Shown one piece after another: positions 43,593 through 52,653 of a stretch of 64,000 nt of DNA (the first letter of the stretch is position 1; each line of letters opens with the position of its first letter). The notes below the pieces were generated by a model, which was given only the letters and a program-made list of their open reading frames with translations, was not told the DNA's origin and searched no databases. The DNA comes from Candidatus Poribacteria bacterium (GTDB taxonomy: Bacteria; Poribacteria; WGA-4E; PCPOR2b). Both the position numbers and the translations under genes were made by a program. Location of the stretch: the NCBI GenBank assembly GCA_028819845.1, contig JAPPKS010000006.1, forward strand, positions 62,001-126,000, in the 5' to 3' direction.

Positions 43593-45746
43593 TTATCCGA
43601 CCTTACCAATCTTCCCAATATTTTGAATCGACTCACCTGCCTCCGTGGCAGCTAAAACATAAATATAAATCCCTGCGGCAATAGCGTTGCCTCGACTGTT
43701 GTTCCCATCCCAGCGGAACTGTTTCGATCCGATTACATGCTGATGCGAGTCTTTGTAAATCAAATCACCGGCAATTGTATAAATCGAGAGCTCGACCTCA
43801 TCAGCAAGTTGGAACCCGGGGATCGTATAGGAAAATATTATATCGGCGCCCCCGACAGGAATAGGATTAGGAGAAACGCGAATACTGTCATCGAACTGCT
43901 TTCGCATCAAGGTTAACGTCCCGGATTCTATCCGAACCGCATCGGCGGTCAGGCGATAGGAATCCGTACTGCTGTAGCCGGAGCGGGACGCCACAGAAAT
44001 GTAAAGCGTGGAAAACCGATCCGGTAGATAGACAATCTGTTGTTCGGCGCCTTCCACCGTTTCCCCCACCGCAATCGTGGCGCCCTTCGCGTCAAGCAGC
44101 GATAATCGGTAATCAACCTCTTCAGGGACATTTGTCAGCGTGACAACTACCGCTTGTCGCTCTGCCGCATCGAACTGGTACAAATCGCGCGGGTCATCTT
44201 CATCGAATAGGAAAGATTCATAGGTTTGGCGAAACTCGATAGGGAACGCATCGGCGAGCGTATTGTTAGGTTCATAGGTATCGCCAAACGAAACCGAAAT
44301 CGACATCGTCTGTCCCTCAAAGCCGATGTTCGTGATGGAAATCCCTGAAAAGGCGCCGTCATTCGTATTGCTGCTTGGCTGCGTCGTCGGCGTAAACGTA
44401 GTTTGGTTGTCGTTAGCCGAATACGCCGCGCCGTCCGTAATAAACCTGATATCCGGACGCGCATCCGGATTATTCGGATTGATGCCGATGTGTTCGGGGT
44501 CGCTTGGATCTTCCAGCCAAATCTGTCTCGCTGCATTAACAGCCCCGCGAGGCCGCGTCTGCGTTTCATCAATGTGCCAGATGAGAATTCCCGACTCGGG
44601 CAGATGCGTATCGAACCTAGCCCCGGATGCACGGTATCGGTTTTCAATGAGGAAGAATTCTGCACCATTGCCGGAGTTCTCCGCACCGCTGGAAAAATCT
44701 ATCCTGAAGAGCTTGTCATGGTGCGGCGGCAACTCAAAGCTAGGTATCTGCAAGTCGTTCACATTCTCGTTAATCACAATCGGTTCAATCCAACCCGTTC
44801 TCCCATTCTCGGGACGGGCGTCGAAGTCCCATTTCAGGTAACCCATGATATGGCTCGGCCGCAAACCGTCGCCAACGTCGCCAATCATATTTCCTTGGTA
44901 GGGGCCGTAGAGGCCCATCAAACCCCATTTGTGATCGTAAGCGCCTGTTGCCCCCGGATTGTATACATCGGGAGCACCGAAATCGTGGAAGAATTCATGA
45001 AAGTAAATACCGAGGTGGGGTTTATCGAAACTCGGCTCTTCGGCAACAATGACAGCGGTGTCCACAAGCACCTCGTCAAATCGCCGATTTACGCCGCTCG
45101 CCAATATAGACCAGATATTAGGTCCCACAGTTCCCCTGAACGTTGAAGCTTCATCATCGCCGGCGTGAATAACGAAAACGTGATCCACCACCCCGTCTTT
45201 GTCTCGGTCATACTGCGTAAAGTCAACGATTTCATCGACGCCCGCACACGCCTCTCGAACCAGTTCCTGCAACCGTCTGTGGTTAATCCGCCCTTGTCCA
45301 TAGTATCCCATCGGACGCATGGCGCGAACCCATTGATTGCCGCTGGGAACAACGCCGCCCATCGGTCCGGACTCGATATTCATCTGCCCGTAAGAAACCT
45401 CACGGTAGTAAGTTTTTAACGAAACGCCTTCGTCCGCAAATAGAAACTGGTCGAATTCTCTTCCCGGCCGCCTCCCGCGCTGATCGTCAAAGTCAATCTT
45501 GATGGCAAGGACATACTCAATCCCGTCCGTCTGTAAGATGCTCGTTGCACGCGCTTGGCAACAATCCTGCAAGCTGCCTACAAATGCGGAAACCTCCATC
45601 CCCGGCTTTACCGTCCACTCGCTAGTCGTAGGCTGGTAATCGAAAAATAGATTTGGATTCGGCGGAGCTGCAACACCACGAAGGCACCATGAGAATAATA
45701 TTACAAATCCTATACCGTGAAACGCGGCGCGACTAAGCGAACGCAT
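43593..45746 (-). CDS. Secreted M6-type metalloprotease with C-terminal Ig-like sorting/anchor region
   Basis: 717 residues from ATG 45746, where a signal peptide begins (FHGIGFVILFSWCLRGVAA); longer starts up to 46028 would put 94 unsupported residues before it. The protease domain contains YFHEFFHDFGAPDVY, a metzincin-like HExxHxxGxxD typical of the M6 (immune inhibitor A-like) family, preceded by Y-EVSYGQ and D-DGVVDHVFVIHAGDDE. A PPC-like beta domain (SFGDTYEPNNTLADAFPIEF) and a FlgD/T9SS-like C-terminal Ig unit (SVSPNPIPV-type, VELSIYTIAGDLI, WDGNNSRGNAIAAGIYIYVL) follow. Probably an extracellular protease. Confidence 0.88.
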   Translation of the reverse strand: MRSLSRAAFHGIGFVILFSWCLRGVAAPPNPNLFFDYQPTTSEWTVKPGMEVSAFVGSLQDCCQARATSILQTDGIEYVLAIKIDFDDQRGRRPGREFDQFLFADEGVSLKTYYREVSYGQMNIESGPMGGVVPSGNQWVRAMRPMGYYGQGRINHRRLQELVREACAGVDEIVDFTQYDRDKDGVVDHVFVIHAGDDEASTFRGTVGPNIWSILASGVNRRFDEVLVDTAVIVAEEPSFDKPHLGIYFHEFFHDFGAPDVYNPGATGAYDHKWGLMGLYGPYQGNMIGDVGDGLRPSHIMGYLKWDFDARPENGRTGWIEPIVINENVNDLQIPSFELPPHHDKLFRIDFSSGAENSGNGAEFFLIENRYRASGARFDTHLPESGILIWHIDETQTRPRGAVNAARQIWLEDPSDPEHIGINPNNPDARPDIRFITDGAAYSANDNQTTFTPTTQPSSNTNDGAFSGISITNIGFEGQTMSISVSFGDTYEPNNTLADAFPIEFRQTYESFLFDEDDPRDLYQFDAAERQAVVVTLTNVPEEVDYRLSLLDAKGATIAVGETVEGAEQQIVYLPDRFSTLYISVASRSGYSSTDSYRLTADAVRIESGTLTLMRKQFDDSIRVSPNPIPVGGADIIFSYTIPGFQLADEVELSIYTIAGDLIYKDSHQHVIGSKQFRWDGNNSRGNAIAAGIYIYVLAATEAGESIQNIGKIGKVG

Positions 45747-46075
45747 AGCGACCGCGATAGTTTTTACAGCGTCGAACGCCTTCGTCTGCGCTGTTGGTTC
45801 CGTTGATTGGTCCCTACAGTCGGTCAGAACTATCACCCTCCCTATTGGGTCGGTTGCACATTTTATACTGAACCTTCGGCGTTCTAAAAATTGATGCAAA
45901 ATTTTTTTTGCTTGCATTCGCATAGTGAATCTGTCATAATACATCGCAAGAAAAAAGAGAATTACACGATATTTCCCCGCTCGTTTCCGGGTTCGCATTT
46001 TCTGGAAATTCAAACGAATCCATCGCACTCATCTATTACTTGTTGAAACCGTTTTCTTCTCTGAAGGAGATTAAC
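45747..46075. other. Divergent intergenic region
   Basis: About 330 bp between the metalloprotease and PHP genes. It contains part of the dispersed palindromic repeat (about 45800-45860) and a plus-strand promoter candidate at 45912-45940. No gene is supported; the minus-strand frame running through it is only an upstream extension of the protease frame. Confidence 0.45.
45912..45940 (+). promoter_or_regulatory. Possible sigma-70 promoter for the PHP gene
   Basis: TTGCAT (45912-45917) and CATAAT (45935-45940) are separated by 17 bp, reading toward the PHP gene that starts at 46076. The implied leader of about 125 bases has no obvious structure. Confidence 0.4.
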
Positions 46076-46846
46076 ATGTTGACCCGCGATTATCACATTC
46101 ATACAAATCTCTCCCCCTGCGCAGATAGAAATTTTGATTTGGAGAAAATCGTTCAAATTCAGCAGAAGCACGGTATAAAAGCCATTGGTATCACAGATCA
46201 CGACTACAGTTACAACCATAAAGTCAAAAGCATCGAAGCGGCGAGAAAAGCCATCAAACCGCATGAATCATCAATTACCGTTCATTTGGGTGTTGAATCG
46301 CACATGCTGGAATACCGCGTCGCCTCAATCGATATTCAACTCGCCGCCCACTTCGACTATGTTTTGATGGCGCCGAACCACTATCACTTGCGCGGTGTTG
46401 CAACCCCTGACGATTTAAAACACCCGAGAAAAGTCGCAATCCATGAGATTTACATGTTTGAAGCGGCAATCGCATGCCCATTGACGGATGCAATCGCCCA
46501 CCCGTTTGTGCTTAATCCGAAAGTCTTTCGCTTTTCCTCGGATGATCTGGGATTGTTCAGTGAAGAGGTCATGCGGAATGTCGATAAAAAGCGGTTGATT
46601 TATCAGTTGGACCTCGCATCTCAACGAGGTACCGGCATTGAGATAAGCCCGAAATTTATCCGCTATAATCAAAGGCACCTGCTAGAGTTCTATCAGTTGT
46701 GCCTTGAGCGGGACGTAAAACTCTTCATTGGAAGCGACGCGCACAACGATAAGGAATTGGAACAATTATCGCTGCTCAAACCTGTCTTGAAAGAACTCGG
46801 CATCCGTGAAGAAAACCTATGGCATCCAAAGGAATGGCGATGGTGA
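46076..46846 (+). CDS. PHP domain metal-dependent phosphoesterase
   Basis: 256 residues. PHP-fold hydrolase (histidinol phosphatase/polymerase-associated type) using a trinuclear metal site. Motifs: DYHIHTNLSPCADRN (HxH), GITDHDYS, a mid-protein H (VHLGVESHML) and FIGSDAHN. GAAGGAGA precedes the ATG. The exact substrate (nucleoside 3',5'-bisphosphate, histidinol phosphate or another phosphomonoester) cannot be told; hisF elsewhere in the window does not create a link. Convergent with the kinase gene. Confidence 0.88.
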   Translation: MLTRDYHIHTNLSPCADRNFDLEKIVQIQQKHGIKAIGITDHDYSYNHKVKSIEAARKAIKPHESSITVHLGVESHMLEYRVASIDIQLAAHFDYVLMAPNHYHLRGVATPDDLKHPRKVAIHEIYMFEAAIACPLTDAIAHPFVLNPKVFRFSSDDLGLFSEEVMRNVDKKRLIYQLDLASQRGTGIEISPKFIRYNQRHLLEFYQLCLERDVKLFIGSDAHNDKELEQLSLLKPVLKELGIREENLWHPKEWRW

Positions 46847-46885
46847 TTCCGAGAGGATTCCATCGGCTTCGTAAACGTTAACAAG

Positions 46886-47812
46886 TCATGACGCCAAAAA
46901 TTCGCTAACCTGCGTAGCCGTCGGCATTGATGGCGCCGCCCCAAGCGCAGTTACGGCGAGCGCCCCAGCCGCATTCGCAAAGGCAACTGCGTCTTCAAGC
47001 GCCTCACCCCGCGCCAGCCCAATCGCCAAGGCGCCGCAAAAAGCGTCACCCGCCGCTGTTGTATCCACGACATCCACCTTGTACGCCGGCATGCGTGTCG
47101 ACGCACCGCGCTTGAACAACAACACACCGCTATCGCCGAGCGTCAAAATCACGGCAGATACGCCCTTGTCAAGTAGTACCCTAGCGGCGCGTTCAGCGCT
47201 TTCCGAATCTGATACTTTTACTCCAGACAGATACGCCGTTTCAACTTGGTTAGGTGTGAGCATATCAACCTGAGACAGAAACCTATCGGGTAAGTCCCGC
47301 GCCGGCGCTGGATTCAAGATGACCTTCGTGCCGCTCGACTTGGCGATTTCCGCAGCCCGTTGCGATGCCGAAACCGGCACCTCCAACTGGAGGAGCAGGA
47401 CATCAGATTCAGATATGGCTGTTGCCGCTCGTTCCACGTCCGCAGCACTTAAGCGCATATTGGCGCGCGGCACGATGATAATGCTGTTATCCCCGTCTGC
47501 ATCAATAACCGGAGACGCAACCCCGGTACCCGCTTCAGCATCTCTAACGATGTAGCCAACTTCCACCCCTTCCTCAACGAGCGCTTCCATCAACGTATCT
47601 CCAAATGAATCGCTTCCCATCCTACCAACCATCGTCACATCCCCGCCTAACCGCGCCGCAGCAATCGCCTGGTTGTTCCCTTTGCCCCCGCCAAACATGC
47701 CGAACTGCTGCCCGATAAGCGTCTCCCCTTTCTGCGGCCGCCGCTCCGCCTTTATCACCAGATCCATCATAAAACTGCCCACCACAACAACCTTGGGCTT
47801 ACGCTCGCTCAT
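46886..47812 (-). CDS. rbsK: PfkB family carbohydrate kinase, ribokinase-like
   Basis: 308 residues. N-terminal VVGSFMMDLVIKAERRPQKG and GGKGNNQAIAAARLGG are the ribokinase substrate-binding signature; VDTTAAGDAFCGALA holds the catalytic Asp and anion hole. Phosphorylates ribose or a similar sugar with ATP in the cytosol. Ribokinase is the closest match by motif, but no ribose transporter or rbsD is adjacent, so other furanoses or nucleosides are possible. Confidence 0.88.
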   Translation of the reverse strand: MSERKPKVVVVGSFMMDLVIKAERRPQKGETLIGQQFGMFGGGKGNNQAIAAARLGGDVTMVGRMGSDSFGDTLMEALVEEGVEVGYIVRDAEAGTGVASPVIDADGDNSIIIVPRANMRLSAADVERAATAISESDVLLLQLEVPVSASQRAAEIAKSSGTKVILNPAPARDLPDRFLSQVDMLTPNQVETAYLSGVKVSDSESAERAARVLLDKGVSAVILTLGDSGVLLFKRGASTRMPAYKVDVVDTTAAGDAFCGALAIGLARGEALEDAVAFANAAGALAVTALGAAPSMPTATQVSEFLAS

Positions 47813-47943
47813 AATAATTTCCTATGCCGGTTTTTCTAATCCTTCAGACACGCCATAAAGCAAAATTATAGTCAAATCCTCTGCCTTTGTCAACGGCGTT
47901 ACTTCCGAGCAGAATGCAATCCTTGAAACCGAGTATTCTCCTC

Positions 47944-48133
47944 GAAACCGAGTTTCTTTCTTCAAAACTCGGTTTCTTTATCGACATCTTCAGGTCGGTG
48001 CAGTTCCCGACCACACCGACGGGGCTGGATAAATGCCGATTCGGTTTTTCAACCAAACCTGCCAACGCGTTCCACTCCAGCGGAGCAGAATATAATCTTT
48101 GAAACCGAGTTTTTTTCTTCAAAACTCGGTTTC
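47944..48133. repeat. Two copies of a palindromic repeat between rbsK and nrdR
   Basis: GAAACCGAGTTT / AAACTCGGTTTC hairpin pairs occur at 47944-47976 and 48101-48133, each with a 9-base spacer, embedded in longer similar sequence (both preceded by GCAGAAT-AATC-TTGAAACCGAG). They are direct repeats of one inverted-repeat element in a gene-free stretch of about 540 bp, likely REP-type. Confidence 0.65.
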
Positions 48134-48270
48134 TCTATCCAGTTTGTCGACAGAAATCGCCGCTCCAAACCCCTCGACTTCAATTCCCAAGCCCTAATTG
48201 ACACCAGCACAATATGTAAACCATCTCCGCCAGTAACACACCACGCCGAAAAAAAATTCCAAAAAAACGC

Positions 48271-48299
48271 TTGACAATATTTTTTTAATCGTTTATGAT
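48271..48299 (+). promoter_or_regulatory. Sigma-70 promoter of nrdR
   Basis: TTGACA (48271-48276), 17-bp spacer, TATGAT (48294-48299). Transcription would start at about 48306, 45 bases before the nrdR ATG. Confidence 0.8.
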
Positions 48300-48345
48300 A
48301 TGTGTATATTGTGCGCTTAACACAAGAAAACACAACATATTGGGG
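48299..48345 (+). promoter_or_regulatory. Paired NrdR boxes overlapping the nrdR start site
   Basis: Two 16-base sites, 48299-48314 (TATGTGTATATTGTGC) and 48330-48345 (ACACAACATATTGGGG), match the NrdR box consensus (ACACWATATATWGTGT) at about 9 and 12-13 positions and begin 31 bp apart, the spacing known for functional NrdR box pairs. This predicts autorepression. Confidence 0.6.
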
Positions 48346-48350
48346 CAATT

Positions 48351-48839
48351 ATGAAATGTCCATATTGTGAAAGTCCGATAACAAAAGTCCTTGATAAACG
48401 GGAAACCGACGCCGGTCACATAACCCGCAGGCGCCGGGAGTGCCTGAGTTGCGCCAAGCGGTTTACAACTTATGAGCGCGCCGAGGTACTGAATCTATTT
48501 ATCATCAAGAAGGATAAGCGCCGAGAAGCCTTTAATCGGGAAAAACTGAAGCGGAATCTAATGAAGGCGTGTGAAAAACGCCCTATCAGCCATGAAACCA
48601 TCAATCACCTAATCGCAAATATCGAACAGGAACTCATAAATATGCGCAAGTCGGAGATTGAAAGCCGCGCGCTCGGTGAATTAGTCATGGGTGAGCTTAA
48701 AGAATTAGATAAAGTGGCGTACATCCGATTCGCTTCAGTCTATCGAGATTTCACAGACGTAGAAGATTTTGAGAAAGAACTCCAGGAACTGATCCAAAAC
48801 GAGAAAACCAAGGAAATTGAGGTTCAAGCCGAGAATTAA
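48351..48839 (+). CDS. nrdR: Transcriptional repressor NrdR
   Basis: 162 residues: N-terminal zinc ribbon (CPYCESPITKVLDKRE ... RRECLSCAKRFTTYER) and an ATP-cone domain (VLNLFIIKKDKRREAFNREKL). NrdR senses ATP/dATP and represses ribonucleotide reductase genes. Its own promoter carries paired NrdR boxes and the class II reductase gene nrdJ lies 575 bp downstream, making nrdJ the obvious local target. Length and motifs are standard. Confidence 0.96.
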   Translation: MKCPYCESPITKVLDKRETDAGHITRRRRECLSCAKRFTTYERAEVLNLFIIKKDKRREAFNREKLKRNLMKACEKRPISHETINHLIANIEQELINMRKSEIESRALGELVMGELKELDKVAYIRFASVYRDFTDVEDFEKELQELIQNEKTKEIEVQAEN

Positions 48840-49413
48840 TCGAGTGGCCCGGGTTGAACAATAGAGAAACCCAAGCCGTCAATCAAAAGTTATAGTGCGA
48901 TTGCTTAAACTAGAGTAATACGCCATCATAATTAACGAATTGAGCGCGATTATGCGAGGCAAAAAATATAAACGATGTAAAATGTAATTCGAAGAATCCG
49001 CTCCAGAACTAGCTTTCAGCCATCCGAGAATTACACCGGTGTAATTCGATGTAAAACTGAAACTCTACCTTCGGCGCTGGATTTCTACCTTTAATTGAGA
49101 TTAAGGAGATTGTCTCATAATCTCAATCCGATAAGCAGCAAAGTGACACCCAAGGCATTTTTATACCTTATGAATTCAAACATTTCAATCTAGTTAGGAT
49201 TTATGCAGTTCAGTTTGTAGTAGCGCAATTTATTGCGCGTCCGGCAGGTCGCTCACTTCCTTGACCTGACATGTTGTTTTATGGAAAAACGGGCAATGAA
49301 GAGGAATCTCTATCGCCTTCGCTATTCGCTCAGTTGATCCCTACTACGAACCTTTCGACGATCAACTGCGTAACTCCTAACTAGCACCATTCCCTATCAA
49401 GGAGATTACATGC
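48840..49413. other. Intergenic region upstream of nrdJ
   Basis: About 575 bp. It contains the 20-bp palindrome at 49028-49047, related half-sites (TGTAATTCGA near 48980 and GTAATTCGATGTAA near 49041) and one dispersed repeat unit at 49308-49343. I looked for a cobalamin riboswitch, expected for a B12-dependent enzyme, and found no convincing B12 box or fold. No gene is supported. Confidence 0.5.
49028..49047. promoter_or_regulatory. Perfect 20-bp palindrome, operator candidate
   Basis: GAATTACACCGGTGTAATTC is its own reverse complement, centred on CCGG, and sits 370 bp before nrdJ. A second TGTAATTCGA half-site lies about 45 bp upstream. Such symmetry fits a dimeric DNA-binding regulator; it does not match the NrdR box. 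Confidence 0.45.
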
Positions 49414-52400
49414 ATGGCTAAAGCTAAAAAATCCAAAATTCGTGACAATCAGATCGTAGGCGCGCCGACAGCCGAAAATAAACGGCGTCAGAAGGCGGGT
49501 TTGCAGATCGAAAGATTTTCCACGACCCCCGGTGTCCACCCGTACGAGGAAATTGAGTGGGAACATCGGGATTCTGCGATTTACGATGAGAAGGGCGAGG
49601 TCATCTTTCAGCAAACGGAGGTAGAAGTCCCCGCAAGTTGGTCTCAACTAGCCACTGACATCGCTGCATCAAAATACTTCCGTAAAGCCGGCGTCCCCGG
49701 CACCGAGCAAGAGTCAAGCGCTCGCCAGCTCATCCAGCGAGTCGCGCATACCATCCGCCAATCTGGCGCACAGATGGGCGGATACTTCGCCTCACCCGAA
49801 GATGCCGAGACCTTTGAGGCGGAACTCACCTATCTGCTCATTACCCAACGCGGCGCCTTCAACTCGCCGGTGTGGTTCAACTGCGGGCTTTGGCACGAAT
49901 ACGGCATCAAAGGCAGCGGCGGCAACTACTGCTGGGATTTTGAAACCGAACGCGTCGAGAAAACAAAAAACGCCTATGAACGGCCGCAGAACTCAGCTTG
50001 TTTTATTCAGAGCGTTGACGACTCCCTAAATTCGATGCTTGAACTGCAAAAATCCGAAGTCCGCCTATTCAAATACGGTTCGGGCACCGGCTCCAATTTC
50101 AGCCAGATTCGCGCCAAAGGTGAATATCTCTCGGGCGGCGGCGCAAGTTCGGGCGTACTCTCATTCCTCGAAGGCTTCGACCGCTGGGCGGGCAGCATTA
50201 AAAGCGGCGGCACCACGCGCAGAGCTGCGAAGATGGTAATCCTCGATATGGATCACCCCGAAATCGTGGACTATATCGATTGGAAGTTGCGCGAGGAAAA
50301 GAAAGTCCAAGCCTTAATCGCCGGCGGCTATCCCGCCGACTTCAACGGCGAAGCATACCGTACCATCAGCGGACAAAACAGCAACAACTCCGTGCGAATT
50401 CCCGACGCCTTCATGGAATCATACCTCAAAGACGGAGACTGGAAGACAACCTACCGCGTCAGCCGTGAGGTCGCATCCGAGTATAAGGCAAAGTGGCTGA
50501 TGGATAAAATCGCCCACGCAGCCTGGGCGTGCGCTGACCCCGGTGTCCAATTCGACGACACTATCCAACGATGGAATACCTGCAAGAGCAGCGACCGCAT
50601 TAACGCAACCAACCCGTGCTCCGAATTTGTGTTCTTGGACGATACCGCCTGCAACCTCGCAAGTATCAACCTTGCAAAGTTCTTGCGGGAGGATGGCAGC
50701 TTTGACGTTGATGCTTTTCGCCAAGCTGTTCGTGTCTTTATCACCGCGATGGAAATAATTGTCGACCTATCCGCCTACCCCATGGAAAAAATTGCGCGGC
50801 GGTCGCACGAATTTCGCCCGCTCGGTCTGGGCTACGCAAATCTGGGAACACTCTTGATGTTGAACGGCATTCCTTATGACAGCGATGAAGCCCGCGCTTG
50901 GGCAGCGTCAATCTCGGCTATCCTATCCGGACACGGCTACCGAACCAGCGCCGAAATTGCCGGCAGCGTCGGTCCGTTCCCCGAGTTTGAAGTGAACAGC
51001 CAGTCAATGCTGGAAGTCATGCAGATGCACCGCGAGGCAGCCTACGAAATTTCCGAAGCGGACTGCCCAGACAACCTGCTCCAAGCCGCACGAGAGGATT
51101 GGGATATCTGCCTGCAACTGGGCGAACGATACGGCTACCGCAACTCCCAAATATCGGTCATCGCACCCACCGGCACTATCGCTTTCCTGATGGATTGCGA
51201 CACCACCGGAATCGAACCCGATTTTGCGCTGGTGAAATTCAAAAAACTCGCCGGCGGCGGTTACTTCAAAATTGTCAACCAGAGCGTGCCAAAAGCCATG
51301 GAGCGGCTCGGTTATACGCCCGACCAAATCGAAGAAATTGTCGCTTACATTGTCGGCACCGCGTCGCTCAACGGTACACCAATCAACCCGGAAACGCTCA
51401 AGGAGAAGGGCTTCACAGACGAAGATTTGGCGAAAATTGATTCGGTGTTGCCCGCCGCGTTTGACCTGAACATCGCTTTCGCGCCCCATACGCTCGGAGA
51501 GGCAACGCTGCAGCGGCTGGGAATTAGCGCTGAAAGTGCGCAGGCGCCCGGTTTCAGTATCTTGCGCACTTTGGGTTTCAACCGTGAGGACATTGACGCC
51601 GCCGAAGAAATTATCTGCGGACGCGGCACCGTCGAGGGCGCGCCGCACCTCAAGCCGGAACACTACCCCATCTTCGACTGTGCCAACAAATGCGGTAGAA
51701 CAGGTACGCGCTACATCACCCCCATGGGCCCCGTTAAGACGATGGCGGCTGTCCAGCCCTTCATCAGCGGCGCAATATCAAAGACTGTCAACCTTCCCAA
51801 CGAGGTCTCGGAGGACGAAATCAAGCAGGTGTACGTCGAGGCGTGGAAGTTGGGCGTTAAGTGCATGGCAGTATATCGCGACGGCAGCAAGAGCAGCCAA
51901 CCGCTCTCAACAACCAGCCAACAAGAGACGGAGGAGAGCGAACCCGAGGTACAGGTAGAGTACCGTCCCGTCCGTGAACATATGCCCGACGAACGCAAAT
52001 CCCTTACCCACAAGTTCAGCGTGGGCGGGCACGAAGGCTACATCACAGTCGGATTCTATGAGGATGGGCGGCCCGGCGAAGTCTTCCTCCGAATGGCAAA
52101 GGAGGGGTCGGTCATCTCCGGATTGATGGATACCATTGCGACCATGACCTCCGTCTCGCTTCAATACGGAATGCCGCTGGAATCGCTTGTCGAAAAATTC
52201 AGTCACAAACGCTTCGAGCCGTCGGGCTACACCAACAATAAGGATATTCCGATTGCGAAGTCGATTGTCGACTACGTCTTCCGCTGGCTGGGATTAAAGT
52301 TCCTTTCCCAAAGCCAACCTGAGGAAGATGAAAGCCTCGAAGATCAACTCGTGGATCCCCGCCAACTCCACTCCTTCGCCGGAAACGGCGGCAATCAAGA

Positions 52401-52581
52401 GTTAAATGCGCCCGCCGCCATGCTGCCAAGCGGTCAGCGCGAACAGTTGGAAGCCCAAGAAAAACGCGTCGCTTCGATGCAGTCCGACGCACCCCCATGC
52501 CACGCCTGCGGCTCAATCATGGTACGCAACGGAACCTGCTACCGCTGCCTAAACTGCGGCGAAACCAGCGGTTGTTCGTAA
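49414..52581 (+). CDS. nrdJ: Vitamin B12-dependent ribonucleotide reductase (class II)
   Basis: 1,055 residues; AAGGAG at 49399-49404 supports the ATG at 49414. Reduces ribonucleotides to deoxyribonucleotides with adenosylcobalamin radical chemistry. Seen: NCGLWHEYGIKGSGGNYCW, NPCSEFVFLDDTACNLASIN (hallmark of the family), finger loop and APTGTIAFLMDCDTTGIEP, a TSCPD domain near 850-930 (LTHKFSVGGHEGYI) and a C-terminal Cys-rich tail (CHACGSIM, CYRCLNCGETSGC) for active-site re-reduction. Likely the target of the neighbouring NrdR. B12 dependence lets the cell make dNTPs with or without oxygen. Confidence 0.97.
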   Translation: MAKAKKSKIRDNQIVGAPTAENKRRQKAGLQIERFSTTPGVHPYEEIEWEHRDSAIYDEKGEVIFQQTEVEVPASWSQLATDIAASKYFRKAGVPGTEQESSARQLIQRVAHTIRQSGAQMGGYFASPEDAETFEAELTYLLITQRGAFNSPVWFNCGLWHEYGIKGSGGNYCWDFETERVEKTKNAYERPQNSACFIQSVDDSLNSMLELQKSEVRLFKYGSGTGSNFSQIRAKGEYLSGGGASSGVLSFLEGFDRWAGSIKSGGTTRRAAKMVILDMDHPEIVDYIDWKLREEKKVQALIAGGYPADFNGEAYRTISGQNSNNSVRIPDAFMESYLKDGDWKTTYRVSREVASEYKAKWLMDKIAHAAWACADPGVQFDDTIQRWNTCKSSDRINATNPCSEFVFLDDTACNLASINLAKFLREDGSFDVDAFRQAVRVFITAMEIIVDLSAYPMEKIARRSHEFRPLGLGYANLGTLLMLNGIPYDSDEARAWAASISAILSGHGYRTSAEIAGSVGPFPEFEVNSQSMLEVMQMHREAAYEISEADCPDNLLQAAREDWDICLQLGERYGYRNSQISVIAPTGTIAFLMDCDTTGIEPDFALVKFKKLAGGGYFKIVNQSVPKAMERLGYTPDQIEEIVAYIVGTASLNGTPINPETLKEKGFTDEDLAKIDSVLPAAFDLNIAFAPHTLGEATLQRLGISAESAQAPGFSILRTLGFNREDIDAAEEIICGRGTVEGAPHLKPEHYPIFDCANKCGRTGTRYITPMGPVKTMAAVQPFISGAISKTVNLPNEVSEDEIKQVYVEAWKLGVKCMAVYRDGSKSSQPLSTTSQQETEESEPEVQVEYRPVREHMPDERKSLTHKFSVGGHEGYITVGFYEDGRPGEVFLRMAKEGSVISGLMDTIATMTSVSLQYGMPLESLVEKFSHKRFEPSGYTNNKDIPIAKSIVDYVFRWLGLKFLSQSQPEEDESLEDQLVDPRQLHSFAGNGGNQELNAPAAMLPSGQREQLEAQEKRVASMQSDAPPCHACGSIMVRNGTCYRCLNCGETSGCS

Positions 52582-52653
52582 GCCGTGAGCATTCTACATT
52601 TGCGATTAAATGTGTTATAATATTACCTTAATTCTCTTTGAGGAAAATTCAAC

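Noticed and set aside
44403-45146. 247-residue plus-strand frame opposite the metalloprotease
   Set aside because: Antisense shadow without start signals or motifs.
48840-49413. Cobalamin riboswitch before the B12-dependent reductase
   Set aside because: Expected by function, but no convincing B12-box or conserved core was found by eye; a covariance-model search would decide.
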